7,247 bases of DNA from Bacteroidia bacterium (lineage in GTDB: Bacteria; Bacteroidota; Bacteroidia; Flavobacteriales; NORP286), in the NCBI GenBank assembly GCA_016763665.1, contig JAESTI010000244.1, positions 1 to 7,247 on the forward strand, in the 5' to 3' direction. The notes below the pieces were generated by a model. That model was not told the DNA's origin and ran no database searches. It saw only the letters and a program-made list of their open reading frames with translations. A program made the translations under genes and the position numbers. Positions 1 to 7,247 of the stretch are shown here, in pieces; within the stretch, counting starts at the first letter, position 1, and each line of letters opens with the position of its first letter.

Positions 1-1100
1 AAATTACAGGTAGTTGGACAACCATTGCCAAAAGTAGAAGACGAAAACCCAATTGATTGGAATAATCAGAAGGAATTTGAATTTCTTTATGAATTAGGTC
101 TTGCTCCAAGTATTGATCTTCAAATTTTAGAAAAGAAAGGTTCAGTTACGGAATACTCGATCAAGGCTGATAAAAAAATTATTGATGAAGAGTTAGAAAG
201 TCTTCAAAGCTATTATGCCACTAATAAGGATGCTGAGAAAATAGGTGAAAAGGATATTATTGAAGCTGCAATAGTAGAAATAGATAATGATGGAAGCGAA
301 GTAGATGGTAGAATTAACAAAACGATCAATTTCTCACTAGTAGCTTTTGAAGATGAAGGTTCAAAAGCGAGTTTGCTAGGCTTAGAAAAAGAGCAATCAG
401 TTGATCTTGATTTTCATAAGCAACTAAAAATGACTTCGATAAAATTGCATCAATTCTTCATATCTCTGCGGATGAAGCCAAAGAACTGAAAAACAAATTT
501 CGCTTAACTATTAAGAGTATAAAAACAAGAATTTTACCGGAATTGAATCAAGAACTATTTGATCGAGTTTATGGTAAAGATGCGGTGAAGACTGAAAGTG
601 AATTCCTGGATAAGTTCAAATCAGATATAGAAGAAAAGTACAAAAGTTACACTACACGAAAGCTGGAAAATGACTTGATGGATCAAGTTATTGAGAAGTT
701 TAATCTTAAGTTGCCTGATGATTTTTTAAAAAGATGGTTAAAAGTTATCAATGAAGATAAATCTAAACGTGATCAAATTGATGAGGAATATGATTCATGG
801 TCAAACTCAATGAAGTGGCAATTGATCCAAAGAAAAATTACTGAAGAAAATAATTTGCAGGTAACAGAAGAAGAACTAAGAGAGCATGTTAAAATCACTC
901 TCCAACAAAGATTACAAACTAGCGGGCAATCTTTTGAAGAAGAACAGCTGAAAATGTACTGTGAGGAATACCTGAAAGACAACAAACATAAAGAAGAAGT
1001 TGAAAATCAGGTAATAGGATATAAACTTGTAAATTTCCTCAAACCCAAGTTTGACATTAAGGTGAAGGAAATTTCTATGGAGGACTTTCTTAAATTGTAA
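1..1100 (+). CDS. tig: Trigger factor, 5'-truncated and frameshifted
   Basis: Trigger factor is the ribosome-bound chaperone that shields nascent chains and often has peptidyl-prolyl isomerase activity. The reading frame is open from base 1, so the start and the N-terminal ribosome-binding domain lie off the left edge. The segment GQPLPKVED followed by FEFLYELGLAP is characteristic of Bacteroidota trigger factors. Frame 1 codes correctly to about base 428, then drifts into about 19 unrelated residues and a stop at 487-489. The true continuation is in frame 3 from about 423 (NDFDKIASILHISADEA, then LPELNQELFDRVYG) and ends at the TAA at 1098-1100. Together the pieces give about 367 of the roughly 440-450 residues usual for the family. 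The C-terminal half is charged and helical, ending in VKEISMEDFLKL, as expected. The frame-3 part has no good start of its own (only a TTG at 543 before distant ATGs), so gene fission is unlikely. The gene sits 86 bases ahead of clpP. Family identity is secure; whether the gene is really broken is not. Confidence 0.9.
426..430 (+). other. Frameshift site in an A5 run within tig
   Basis: Coding moves from frame 1 to frame 3 here, a -1 shift, equivalent to one missing A. With six A's the codons would read CAA CTA AAA AAT GAC TTC GAT, giving QLKNDFD and joining the two trigger-factor halves without loss. The run may be a real mutation or a homopolymer sequencing or assembly error. Slippage of a Lys-AAA tRNA back by one base on the run would give the same protein, but no canonical X XXY YYZ heptamer is present. 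Confidence 0.8.
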
Positions 1101-1186
1101 AAATGATTAGGGATGTTATTCAAAAAATCCTTAATATTACCCTCGTAAAATCAATGTTTATCTCTTCTAATTCGCACTAATAGATT

Positions 1187-1888
1187 ATGGATAAGAAAGA
1201 ATTTCGCAAGTATGCTGTAAAGCATCACAATATAAATGGCTTATCTGTTGACAAGTTCATTTCTTCAGTTGAAGATAGACTTATTACTAACGTACCACCT
1301 GCTAACATAACTCCTTATATCATTGAGGAACGTCAATTAAATGTTGCAACTATGGACGTTTTTTCCCGTTTGATGATGGACAGGATCATATTTCTTGGAG
1401 AAGGGATTTACGATACAGTTGCAAATATTATTCAGGCCCAACTATTGTTCCTGGAATCTACAGATGCCAAAAGAGACATATCACTATATATCAATAGCCC
1501 TGGTGGTTCAATTTATGCTGGCCTGGGTATATATGATACCATGCAATATATTAATCCTGAAGTACAGACTATTTGTACTGGAATAGCCGCATCAATGGCC
1601 GCAGTGTTACTATGCGCAGGAGCAAAAGGTAAGAGAACTGGTCTAAAACACTCAAGAGTGATGATCCATCAGCCAATGGGTTCCGCAGAAGGACAAGCTT
1701 CTGATATAGAGATCACTGCTAAAGAAATTCAAAAGCTTAAGAAAGAACTTTATGAGATCATTGCAGAGCATAGCGGCCAATCTTATAAAAAGGTTTGGGA
1801 TGCTTCTGACCGGGATTATTGGATGACTGCAAATGAAGCCAGGGAATTTGGAATGATCGATGAAGTTTTGGTAAAGAATAAAAAGTAG
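1187..1888 (+). CDS. clpP: ATP-dependent Clp protease proteolytic subunit ClpP
   Basis: ClpP is the cytoplasmic serine protease that forms a double heptameric barrel and degrades proteins threaded in by ClpX or a similar ATPase. The 233-residue product has the full catalytic triad: Ser136 in GIAASMAAV, His161 in MIHQPMG and Asp210 in SDRDYW. The Ser-His and His-Asp spacings of 25 and 49 match E. coli ClpP. The oxyanion-region motif INSPGGS is at 102-108. The N-terminal extension of about 40 residues (MDKKEFRKYAVKHH) is usual for Bacteroidota ClpP and supports this ATG. No Shine-Dalgarno sequence is visible, as is normal in the phylum. It follows tig by 86 bases and precedes clpX by 207, all on one strand, so co-expression is plausible. 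Length and motifs indicate an intact, active enzyme. Confidence 0.97.
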   Translation: MDKKEFRKYAVKHHNINGLSVDKFISSVEDRLITNVPPANITPYIIEERQLNVATMDVFSRLMMDRIIFLGEGIYDTVANIIQAQLLFLESTDAKRDISLYINSPGGSIYAGLGIYDTMQYINPEVQTICTGIAASMAAVLLCAGAKGKRTGLKHSRVMIHQPMGSAEGQASDIEITAKEIQKLKKELYEIIAEHSGQSYKKVWDASDRDYWMTANEAREFGMIDEVLVKNKK

Positions 1889-1897
1889 ACCTGCGTA

Positions 1898-1947
1898 TAC
1901 CCCCTAAGGGGGAATAGCTTAAGTCCCCTTGAGGGGATTTAGGGGTA
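1898..1947. repeat. Palindromic G/C-block element between clpP and clpX
   Basis: This 50-base element starts 10 bases after the clpP stop and stands out from its AT-rich surroundings. It has a CCCCC-TAA-GGGGG hairpin (1900-1912) and a TCCCC-TTGA-GGGGA hairpin (1924-1937). An outer pair, TACCCCCTAA at 1898 against TTAGGGGTA ending at 1947, could close over both. The G block at 1908-1913 could instead pair with the TCCCC at 1924, so alternative folds exist. From memory, similar short CCCCTnAAGGGG-type intergenic repeats are common in Bacteroidota genomes, so this may be one copy of a dispersed REP-like family; one window cannot show copy number. There is no T tract, so it is not a classical intrinsic terminator, though it could stabilise or end the clpP transcript. 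Confidence 0.6.
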
Positions 1948-2095
1948 AGAAAATTGACAATAAAGAAGCTATAAAGATGTGTACATAATGTAGCTCCACG
2001 CCGGCATTTTAGGCATTCCAAATTAAAGGCACTGATTATATGTAACTTAGTTAGTGATTCCAAAGTATAAGCAGGATAATCAATAAAATTATATA

Positions 2096-3340
2096 ATGAG
2101 TAGTAAAGGGAAAGATATTAAATGCTCTTTTTGCGGAAGGGATAAGCAAGATACTCTTGTGTTAATTGCAGGTATTAATGGGCATATTTGCGATAAATGT
2201 ATTTCACAGGCCCAGCTTATAATTGCCGAAGAACTTGAAGAGAAAAAGGAAAGCTCGTTTGTTTCGAGTGTTCCCTTAATTACTCCTAAAGAGATCAAAG
2301 AGCATATAGATGAATATGTTATCGGACAGGATGAAGCTAAGAAAATACTATCTGTTGCGGTTTACAATCATTATAAAAGAATAAACCAAAGTGCCACATT
2401 AAAGGATGATATTGAGATAGAAAAATCAAATATCATAATGGTAGGTGAAACCGGTACTGGGAAAACGCTTTTGGCAAAAACTGTAGCCAAAATATTACAG
2501 GTACCTTTTTGTGTCGCTGATGCAACAGTGTTGACTGAAGCAGGTTATGTGGGTGAAGATGTAGAGAGCATACTATCCAGGTTATTACAATCAGCTGATT
2601 ATGATGTTGCTGCTGCAGAAAGGGGAATCGTTTATATTGATGAGATTGATAAGATCACTCGCAAAAGTGATAACCCATCAATTACAAGAGATGTTTCAGG
2701 AGAAGGTGTTCAACAGGCTTTGCTAAAACTTTTGGAAGGAGCAGTAGTTAATGTTCCACCGCAGGGAGGTAGAAAACATCCTGAACAAAAGATGATACAG
2801 ATCAATACGCAGAATATTTTGTTTATTAGTGGAGGAGCTTTTGACGGTATAAACAAACATATTGCAAACAGGATTCAAACTCAAACCATTGGTTATGCAA
2901 ATGTGGCAGATGATGAGCCAATAGATAAAGATAATTTACTTCAATATATAGCACCTCAGGATCTGAAAAAGTTTGGTTTGATTCCCGAGCTTATTGGAAG
3001 ACTTCCAATTGTAACTTACTTAAATCCATTGGATGAATCAACTTTGAGGTCTATACTTATAGAGCCCAAAAACTCTCTGATAAAGCAATACACTAAGTTG
3101 TTTGAATTGGATGAAATACAATTAAGTTTTGAACCTAAGGTACTAGATTTTATTGTAGAGAAAGCAGTGGAGTATAAATTGGGTGCCAGAGGCCTTCGGG
3201 CAATTTGCGAAGCCATTATGCTTGATGCAATGTTTGAATTACCTACCGATAAAGGTGATGGAATATTGAAAGTTACTTTGAGTTATGCTAAAGATAAATT
3301 CAGTAAGGCGAAATTGAAAAAACTTAAAGTTGCTAGTTAA
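2096..3340 (+). CDS. clpX: ATP-dependent Clp protease ATP-binding subunit ClpX
   Basis: ClpX is the hexameric AAA+ unfoldase that recognises tagged or damaged proteins and translocates them into ClpP. The 414-residue product is full length. The N-terminal zinc domain has Cys10, Cys13, Cys32 and Cys35. Walker A is GETGTGKT at 117-124, Walker B is IVYIDEID at 178-185, and the substrate-gripping pore loop GYVG is at 150-153. The second pore-loop region carries RKH at 226-228. The [12 protein letters not shown] segment (293-304) contains the arginine-finger position, and GARGLR (363-368) is the sensor-2 region. Where E. coli has the IGF tripeptide that docks on ClpP, this protein has IGY (265-267); I recall a similar GY version in other Bacteroidota ClpX, so this looks lineage-typical. 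The ATG start puts the zinc finger at the expected place. The stop lies one base from the stop of the convergent gene, with no room for a separate terminator. Confidence 0.97.
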   Translation: MSSKGKDIKCSFCGRDKQDTLVLIAGINGHICDKCISQAQLIIAEELEEKKESSFVSSVPLITPKEIKEHIDEYVIGQDEAKKILSVAVYNHYKRINQSATLKDDIEIEKSNIIMVGETGTGKTLLAKTVAKILQVPFCVADATVLTEAGYVGEDVESILSRLLQSADYDVAAAERGIVYIDEIDKITRKSDNPSITRDVSGEGVQQALLKLLEGAVVNVPPQGGRKHPEQKMIQINTQNILFISGGAFDGINKHIANRIQTQTIGYANVADDEPIDKDNLLQYIAPQDLKKFGLIPELIGRLPIVTYLNPLDESTLRSILIEPKNSLIKQYTKLFELDEIQLSFEPKVLDFIVEKAVEYKLGARGLRAICEAIMLDAMFELPTDKGDGILKVTLSYAKDKFSKAKLKKLKVAS

Positions 3341-3341
3341 C

Positions 3342-5381
3342 TTAATCTTTGGGAATGTAATCTTCCGATAAGATTTTAAATGTAGTTCTTCTGTTCTTTT
3401 GATGCTCTTCATCGGTTTGTGCATCTTCAATCAATAATTTCTTTTCTCCCCACCCGACAGCAGATAGTCTTTCAGCAACAATTTCTTTTTGAATAAGATA
3501 GTCCTGAACAGACTTGGCACGTTGTTGAGATAACTTGAGGTTATAATTATCATTACCCCTGTTATCAGTATGTGAAGCTATTTCTATGACAATATTATCA
3601 TTGAGCATTAAAAAATTAACAAGATCATCCAATATGAGTTTCGATTGAGATCTTAGATCGGCTGAATCATAATCATATAAAATACCCGGGATTTCAATTT
3701 CACCAATGGGGATTCTTTCTAAATAAAAATCTTGTTTAAAATTCTTTGACTTCCCTATATCCATAGTGGAGATCATACCATCATCACCGAAATAGGTAGT
3801 TTTTTTACATTTAAAATAATAGTTGGCGTTGTCATTTAAAGGCATTTCGTAAAAGCCATCTTTATCTGATAACGTACTTGAAATGCTTCCGTAAGTATCT
3901 TCTACACTTATCAAAGCATTGGCAATTATTTTCTTTGTATTCTCCTTATAAACATATCCGCTAACAGTAAACCTTGGTGGATTATAATAAAACATGAATA
4001 ATTTATAACAGCTGCCTTCATCACCTTGGCATCCTTCCCTGTCAGAAGAAAGGAATCCTTTTGTTCCGTCAAGGCTTAATATGAAGTATATATCATCACG
4101 GCTTGAATTATAAAGAAAGCCTGTGTTATAAATTTTGGTCCATTGATCCTTGTGTCCATAAACTTGGTAAATGTCAAACCCACCAAAACCTTTGCGACCT
4201 TCAGAACTAAAATATAAATGCTGCGATGTTGCATGATAAAATGGAGCTACATCATCTTGATCAGTGTTAACCCTGTCTCCTAAGTTTTGCGGAGGTAGGT
4301 TATTTCCATTTTCATCAAACTCCGAGTACCATATATCCATTTTGCCATAACTTCCCGGGCGGTTGGAAGTAAAGTAAATGAAGTCCTCATTGGGAGAAAG
4401 CGCTGGTTGCATTGAAACAAAGCCTGATAAATTTACATTTTCATTGAGTTTTTCAGGTTCAGACCATGCATTGTTAAGCTTTTTACTTTTATATATAGCA
4501 TATTCTCCATTGTTTTTTTCACCGGTCCACCTGGTAAAATACATTGTTTGCTTATTGTAAGTCAATGTAACCGCACCTTCATTTGAACTGGTATTTACAG
4601 GGAGACCGATATTTTCAGGGGTAGTCCATGAATTGCCATGTTTTTCAGTTCTGAAAAGATCAGTAGCATAAATGCCTTTTTTGTGTTTCTTTTTATCTAT
4701 AGGAATACATTCCGGCCTGGTAGATGCGTAAATTAAAGATGAGTCATGATTACCAAAATTAGATGCAAAATCAGCTTCAATTGCGTTTACATTGTAAGGA
4801 AGGCGTGTTATAATAATATCAGATTTTGATTTGATAATTTCATCAAATGCAAAAATGCAACTCTTAATTTCTAATTCTGCAGACTTGAAATAATATGATT
4901 CCTGTTCGGGAAATTCATATGTAAATTGAAGAAACTGGTTCAATGATTTTTTGTATTTGCCGTTTTTTTTGAGACTCAAAGCATACCAATATCTTCCAAG
5001 TGGGTAATCATAAGAGTTTACGTTTACGGCAGCCTTAAACCATTTTTCTGAATTGCCATAATTATAGATCAGTCTATATGAATTAGCCAGTTGAAATATG
5101 ATCCGGTCATAATCTGATTTTTCCAGGCCTTTTTCATAATAGTAGTTGAAATTCATATTATTTGGTGAGGCAATGGATTTGAAGATGGTTTCTTCCTTCA
5201 CTATTGCTGTATCAACTCCATAAAGTAAAACTTGTTTGTAAAAAAATATTGCTGCTCTGTGATTATTACCTTCGTAGGCTTCATCAGCTAAGTCAACAAA
5301 CCCATGAATTGATTGGGCGGATAAAATTGAACAAGAAAGGATAAAAATAAGAGAAAACAGTACTTTTATAATCTTGGGCAT
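3342..5381 (-). CDS. PorE-like TPR/propeller/CRD/OmpA envelope protein
   Basis: The 679-residue product is predicted to be exported. Its signal peptide ends in ILSAQS (18-24); ILSC at 14-17 is a weak alternative lipobox. Residues about 27-180 are TPR-like helices. About 200-465 form a PD40/WD40-type beta-propeller with repeats such as LIYASTRPE (216), FIYFTSNRPGSYGKMDIW (334) and LYFSSEGRKGFGGFDIY (389). About 471-535 is a carboxypeptidase regulatory-like beta-sandwich with SDKDGFYEMPL. About 566-674 is an OmpA C-terminal domain with SHTDNRGN (Asp606) and LSQQRAKSV (Arg621), the residues that usually hold peptidoglycan diaminopimelate. This domain order is that of PorE, a type IX secretion component described in Porphyromonas gingivalis. 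The start overlaps the upstream PorP/SprF-like gene by 16 bases, implying coupled translation and a shared complex. The likely role is to tie an outer-membrane assembly to the cell wall; a dedicated role with one substrate rather than the core machine is possible. Confidence 0.85.
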   Translation of the reverse strand: MPKIIKVLFSLIFILSCSILSAQSIHGFVDLADEAYEGNNHRAAIFFYKQVLLYGVDTAIVKEETIFKSIASPNNMNFNYYYEKGLEKSDYDRIIFQLANSYRLIYNYGNSEKWFKAAVNVNSYDYPLGRYWYALSLKKNGKYKKSLNQFLQFTYEFPEQESYYFKSAELEIKSCIFAFDEIIKSKSDIIITRLPYNVNAIEADFASNFGNHDSSLIYASTRPECIPIDKKKHKKGIYATDLFRTEKHGNSWTTPENIGLPVNTSSNEGAVTLTYNKQTMYFTRWTGEKNNGEYAIYKSKKLNNAWSEPEKLNENVNLSGFVSMQPALSPNEDFIYFTSNRPGSYGKMDIWYSEFDENGNNLPPQNLGDRVNTDQDDVAPFYHATSQHLYFSSEGRKGFGGFDIYQVYGHKDQWTKIYNTGFLYNSSRDDIYFILSLDGTKGFLSSDREGCQGDEGSCYKLFMFYYNPPRFTVSGYVYKENTKKIIANALISVEDTYGSISSTLSDKDGFYEMPLNDNANYYFKCKKTTYFGDDGMISTMDIGKSKNFKQDFYLERIPIGEIEIPGILYDYDSADLRSQSKLILDDLVNFLMLNDNIVIEIASHTDNRGNDNYNLKLSQQRAKSVQDYLIQKEIVAERLSAVGWGEKKLLIEDAQTDEEHQKNRRTTFKILSEDYIPKD

Positions 5382-6370
5382 TTGTGAAAGTTTCTCGGGA
5401 TGCTTGATTTTATATATTGAATTGAAAATTCAAATGCGCCTCTTCCTTTACTGAAAGTATTTAATGATGAAACATTTACATCATAACTTAAGCGGTATGT
5501 GAACTTTTTTCTCTTAAGCCCTAAATGTACGATACCTGCATCTTTATTTGCTGTTGTTCTAAACGATACACCAGATAGAATAAACGCTTTAGCGTCTCTA
5601 AGATAATACATATTGTAGAAAAGGAATACAAATTCACTAAAATTGCCTTGCTGCATGTAAATCATACTTCCATTGATGGTCATCAATCTATTTAAATTGA
5701 TGTCCATACCTCCATGAACATGAAATTTTCTCGGTAGCTTATTGGAAATATTTAAGAAGCTCTCTTTGGGCTTATTGATATGAAAAACTGCTAAGCCAAC
5801 TGATGGGTTAATTCTGTTACTTAAATCTTTATGTTGCCATAAAGCTCCTATGCTAATGTCAGGTAAGAATATTGAAGTTCGGGTAAATAATTCTCCACTC
5901 CCAGAACCTCTGTTGATCCTTCCTCCACTTCCTTTCTCATATTGGTTATTCCAGGTAAGCCTTAAATAATCAAACCCTTTTTGAATAAAACCTCCTTGTA
6001 TCCCAAGAAATAGAACATTATGTCTGTTAAGGTCAAATTGGTTGGTGAAATTTGCATTAAAGGTTAGTACGTTAAATCGGCCGTTTCCTGCCCTGCTATT
6101 CATAATATGGAAGCCGAATGAATTTGGATATGCTATTTGCTCATACGTTAATGCTGTGGTTACATAAGGAACTGTAACACTTGCCCATTGACTACGCATA
6201 TTGCCAGTGATTCGTACATCACCCATAAAGTTTCCACACAATGCAGGGTTTTCATATAAGGGTGAAGCAAAGAACTGAGATAAATGAGAATCTTGCCCAA
6301 ATGCACCAAAGGAGATTGTAGCGGATGTAAAAAACCAAATGAAAAATTTTATTAATTGGGCCTTTCTCAT
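5366..6370 (-). CDS. PorP/SprF family outer-membrane protein
   Basis: PorP/SprF proteins are outer-membrane beta-barrels of Bacteroidota that work with the type IX secretion system. PorP belongs to the machine, while SprF-like members help export or attach particular adhesins. The 334-residue product has a signal peptide cleaved about after FGAFG (21-25). The hallmark N-terminal block follows: QDSHLSQFFASPLYENPALCG, with the RSQWASV motif at about 59-65. Alternating hydrophobic strands continue to GAFEFSIQYI and the family's terminal KCPRL (330-334). Length is typical. It is the first gene of the minus-strand operon, starting about 40 bases after a TAAATTTG promoter element, and its last 16 bases overlap the PorE-like gene. 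I cannot tell a core PorP from a substrate-specific SprF paralogue; the duplicated OmpA gene upstream favours an accessory set. The far upstream neighbour is outside the window, so no substrate can be named. Confidence 0.88.
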   Translation of the reverse strand: MRKAQLIKFFIWFFTSATISFGAFGQDSHLSQFFASPLYENPALCGNFMGDVRITGNMRSQWASVTVPYVTTALTYEQIAYPNSFGFHIMNSRAGNGRFNVLTFNANFTNQFDLNRHNVLFLGIQGGFIQKGFDYLRLTWNNQYEKGSGGRINRGSGSGELFTRTSIFLPDISIGALWQHKDLSNRINPSVGLAVFHINKPKESFLNISNKLPRKFHVHGGMDINLNRLMTINGSMIYMQQGNFSEFVFLFYNMYYLRDAKAFILSGVSFRTTANKDAGIVHLGLKRKKFTYRLSYDVNVSSLNTFSKGRGAFEFSIQYIKSSIPRNFHKCPRL

Positions 6371-6410
6371 AATTTGTTACAAGGAAAAAATGCGAGTGCA
6401 GCATAAACGG

Positions 6411-6443
6411 CAAATTTAAAGCTATTTTATGAGAAGTCCGAAA
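6411..6443 (-). promoter_or_regulatory. Bacteroidota-type promoter for the porP-like operon
   Basis: On the minus strand TAAATTTG (6418 down to 6411) matches the Bacteroidota -7 consensus TAnnTTTG exactly. About 20 bases upstream is TTTCG (6443 to 6439), an imperfect version of the -33 TTTG element. The implied transcript start leaves a leader of roughly 30-35 bases before the ATG at 6370. Position and orientation fit transcription of the PorP/SprF-like and PorE-like genes. This is a motif match only; such AT-rich octamers also occur by chance. Confidence 0.5.
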
Positions 6444-6491
6444 GGAAGAGAGTTTTAAAGAGAAGTAGTAAATAGCTAATAACTGATAGAC

Positions 6492-6536
6492 AAAAAATCA
6501 ACATTCACGAATAAAGGATTTTACGAATACATGAAT
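6492..6536 (-). terminator. Weak possible terminator after the partial OmpA gene
   Basis: About 10 bases past the stop at 6546, the minus strand has ATTCATG (6536-6530) that can pair, with one G-U, to CGTGAAT (6509-6503). The loop is 20 bases. Six T's (6497-6492) follow 5 bases later. The long loop and the gap before the T tract make this a weak candidate. A second short inverted repeat, GAATC-GTT-GATTC, lies at 6545-6533 and competes with it. Confidence 0.22.
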
Positions 6537-6545
6537 CAACGATTC

Positions 6546-7247
6546 CTAAGTACCTGAAATATACTCTTCTGACAAGATCTTAAAAGTAGTCCTTCTGTTT
6601 TTTTGATGCTCATCTTCGGTTTCTGCATCGACTACGAGTAGCTTTGTTTCTCCATGGCCGATAGAAGACAGTCTGGCTTTTTCAATACCTAGCTCAATAA
6701 GATATAATAGAACTGATTTTGCTCTTCGTCCTGATAATTTGTAGTTATAATCGTCATTGCCTCTATCATCAGTATGCGAAGCTATCTGAATAATGATGTT
6801 ATCATTGAGTTTTAAAAACTTAGATAAGTCTTCTAATATTAGTTTTGATTCGGGGCGCAAGTCAGCAGAATCATAGTCATATAAAATACCGGGGATCTCA
6901 ATTTCACCAATAGGTATTCTTTCTAAATAAAAGTCTTGTACAAGCTTAGTAGAAACATAAATTCCTTCTGTATTAACTGCTGCTGCTGCACTGAAATAAG
7001 TTACTTTTTTTGTTTTCAAATAGTAACTGGTATTTTCATTCAATTCAATTTCATAGAAACCATCATCGTCAGTTAAGATGGCTTGGTTATTGCCTAAATT
7101 ATCTTCAATGATAATGAGTACATTGGAAAGAGGTTTCTTGTTTTTTTCTTTATATACCGTTCCACTTAAAGTTATTATGACTGGTTTTGGTTTTACCTTA
7201 TAAATATTGAAACAATATCCAGAAATACATTCACAACTACCATCCCT
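6546..7247 (-). CDS. Second PorE-like OmpA-domain protein, 5'-truncated
   Basis: The minus-strand frame is open from the right edge (first complete codon at 7247) to the stop at 6546-6548. That gives the last 233 residues of a longer protein whose start is off the window. Fragment residues 1-16 (RDGSCECISGYC) match the end of a propeller. About 26-90 is a carboxypeptidase regulatory-like domain with TDDDGFYEIEL. About 120-228 is an OmpA C-terminal domain with SHTDDRGN (Asp160) and LSGRRAKSV (Arg175), the usual peptidoglycan-binding positions. It aligns along its full visible length with the C-terminal third of the protein at 3342-5381, including an identical 28-residue stretch (fragment 104-131). 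The missing part is therefore probably also propeller plus TPR. It lies 175 bases upstream of the PorP/SprF-like gene on the same strand but has its own stop, and a promoter follows it. A TTG at 7041-7043 should not be taken as the start: the domain continues upstream of it. Confidence 0.85.
   Translation of the reverse strand, partial: RDGSCECISGYCFNIYKVKPKPVIITLSGTVYKEKNKKPLSNVLIIIEDNLGNNQAILTDDDGFYEIELNENTSYYLKTKKVTYFSAAAAVNTEGIYVSTKLVQDFYLERIPIGEIEIPGILYDYDSADLRPESKLILEDLSKFLKLNDNIIIQIASHTDDRGNDDYNYKLSGRRAKSVLLYLIELGIEKARLSSIGHGETKLLVVDAETEDEHQKNRRTTFKILSEEYISGT
6865..6939 (-). repeat. Most conserved core of the duplicated OmpA gene
   Basis: Bases 6865-6939 match 3661-3735 in direct orientation at 68 of 75 positions. 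All seven differences fall at third codon positions and are silent. The stretch encodes the link between the CRD and OmpA domains. It is part of a longer homology between the gene ends at 3342-4050 and 6546-7247, and marks an ancestral gene duplication rather than a mobile repeat. Confidence 0.8.

Noticed and set aside
265..267. ClpX IGY in place of IGF (residues 265-267 of ClpX) as a sign of lost ClpP binding
   Set aside because: A GY form is, as far as I recall, usual in Bacteroidota ClpX, and an intact clpP lies next door, so this is probably lineage variation. The coordinates given are protein residues; the codons lie at about 2888-2896.
543..1100. A separate gene starting at the TTG at 543
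   Set aside because: The frame is open and trigger-factor-like well before 543 (from about 423), so the TTG is an internal codon and the segment is the C-terminal part of tig.
1101..1186. Promoter or terminator between tig and clpP
   Set aside because: Only a poor TAATTCG match and four-base inverted repeats are present. Neither is strong enough to call.
1954..1975. TTGACA followed by TATAAA as a sigma70-type promoter for clpX
   Set aside because: The spacing is only 10 bases and Bacteroidota promoters use TTTG and TAnnTTTG elements instead, so the match is probably accidental.
1758..2063. Minus-strand open frame of about 100 codons over the end of clpP and the spacer
   Set aside because: It runs antisense through conserved clpP and the palindromic element, has no recognisable domain and is most simply a chance frame.

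Overview
The window looks like a chromosomal segment from a low-GC member of the Bacteroidota, probably Cytophagales-like or Flavobacteria-like. The order tig-clpP-clpX is widespread in bacteria, but several details point to this phylum. The trigger factor and ClpP carry sequence characteristic of the group. No Shine-Dalgarno sequences precede the genes. A TAnnTTTG-type promoter is visible. The second half encodes a PorP/SprF-family protein and OmpA-like proteins with TPR, propeller, carboxypeptidase-regulatory and OmpA domains, an architecture tied to type IX secretion and gliding in this phylum.

Left half, plus strand, cytoplasmic protein quality control. Positions 1-1100 hold trigger factor, a ribosome-associated chaperone, cut at its 5' end by the window edge and interrupted by a one-base frameshift in an A run near 426-430. 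Next comes clpP (1187-1888), the serine protease subunit. A 207-base spacer with a 50-base G/C-block palindromic element follows. Then comes clpX (2096-3340), the AAA+ unfoldase that feeds ClpP.

Right half, minus strand, cell envelope. A PorP/SprF-like outer-membrane protein (5366-6370) overlaps by 16 bases the start of a PorE-like TPR/propeller/CRD/OmpA protein (3342-5381). The two form an operon behind a good Bacteroidota-type promoter at about 6411-6443. The operon runs head-on into clpX with one base between the stop codons. Upstream of the promoter lies the 3' end of a second OmpA-domain gene (6546 to the right edge), a clear paralogue of the first, so the locus arose by duplication and probably extends past the window.

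Functionally, the first block folds and degrades cytoplasmic proteins. The second probably builds an outer-membrane assembly anchored to peptidoglycan that helps type IX secretion or surface attachment of particular substrates. I see no RNA gene, CRISPR array, transposase or phage gene, and no convincing undescribed system. The points most worth checking are the tig frameshift, the palindromic element and the duplicated PorE-like genes.
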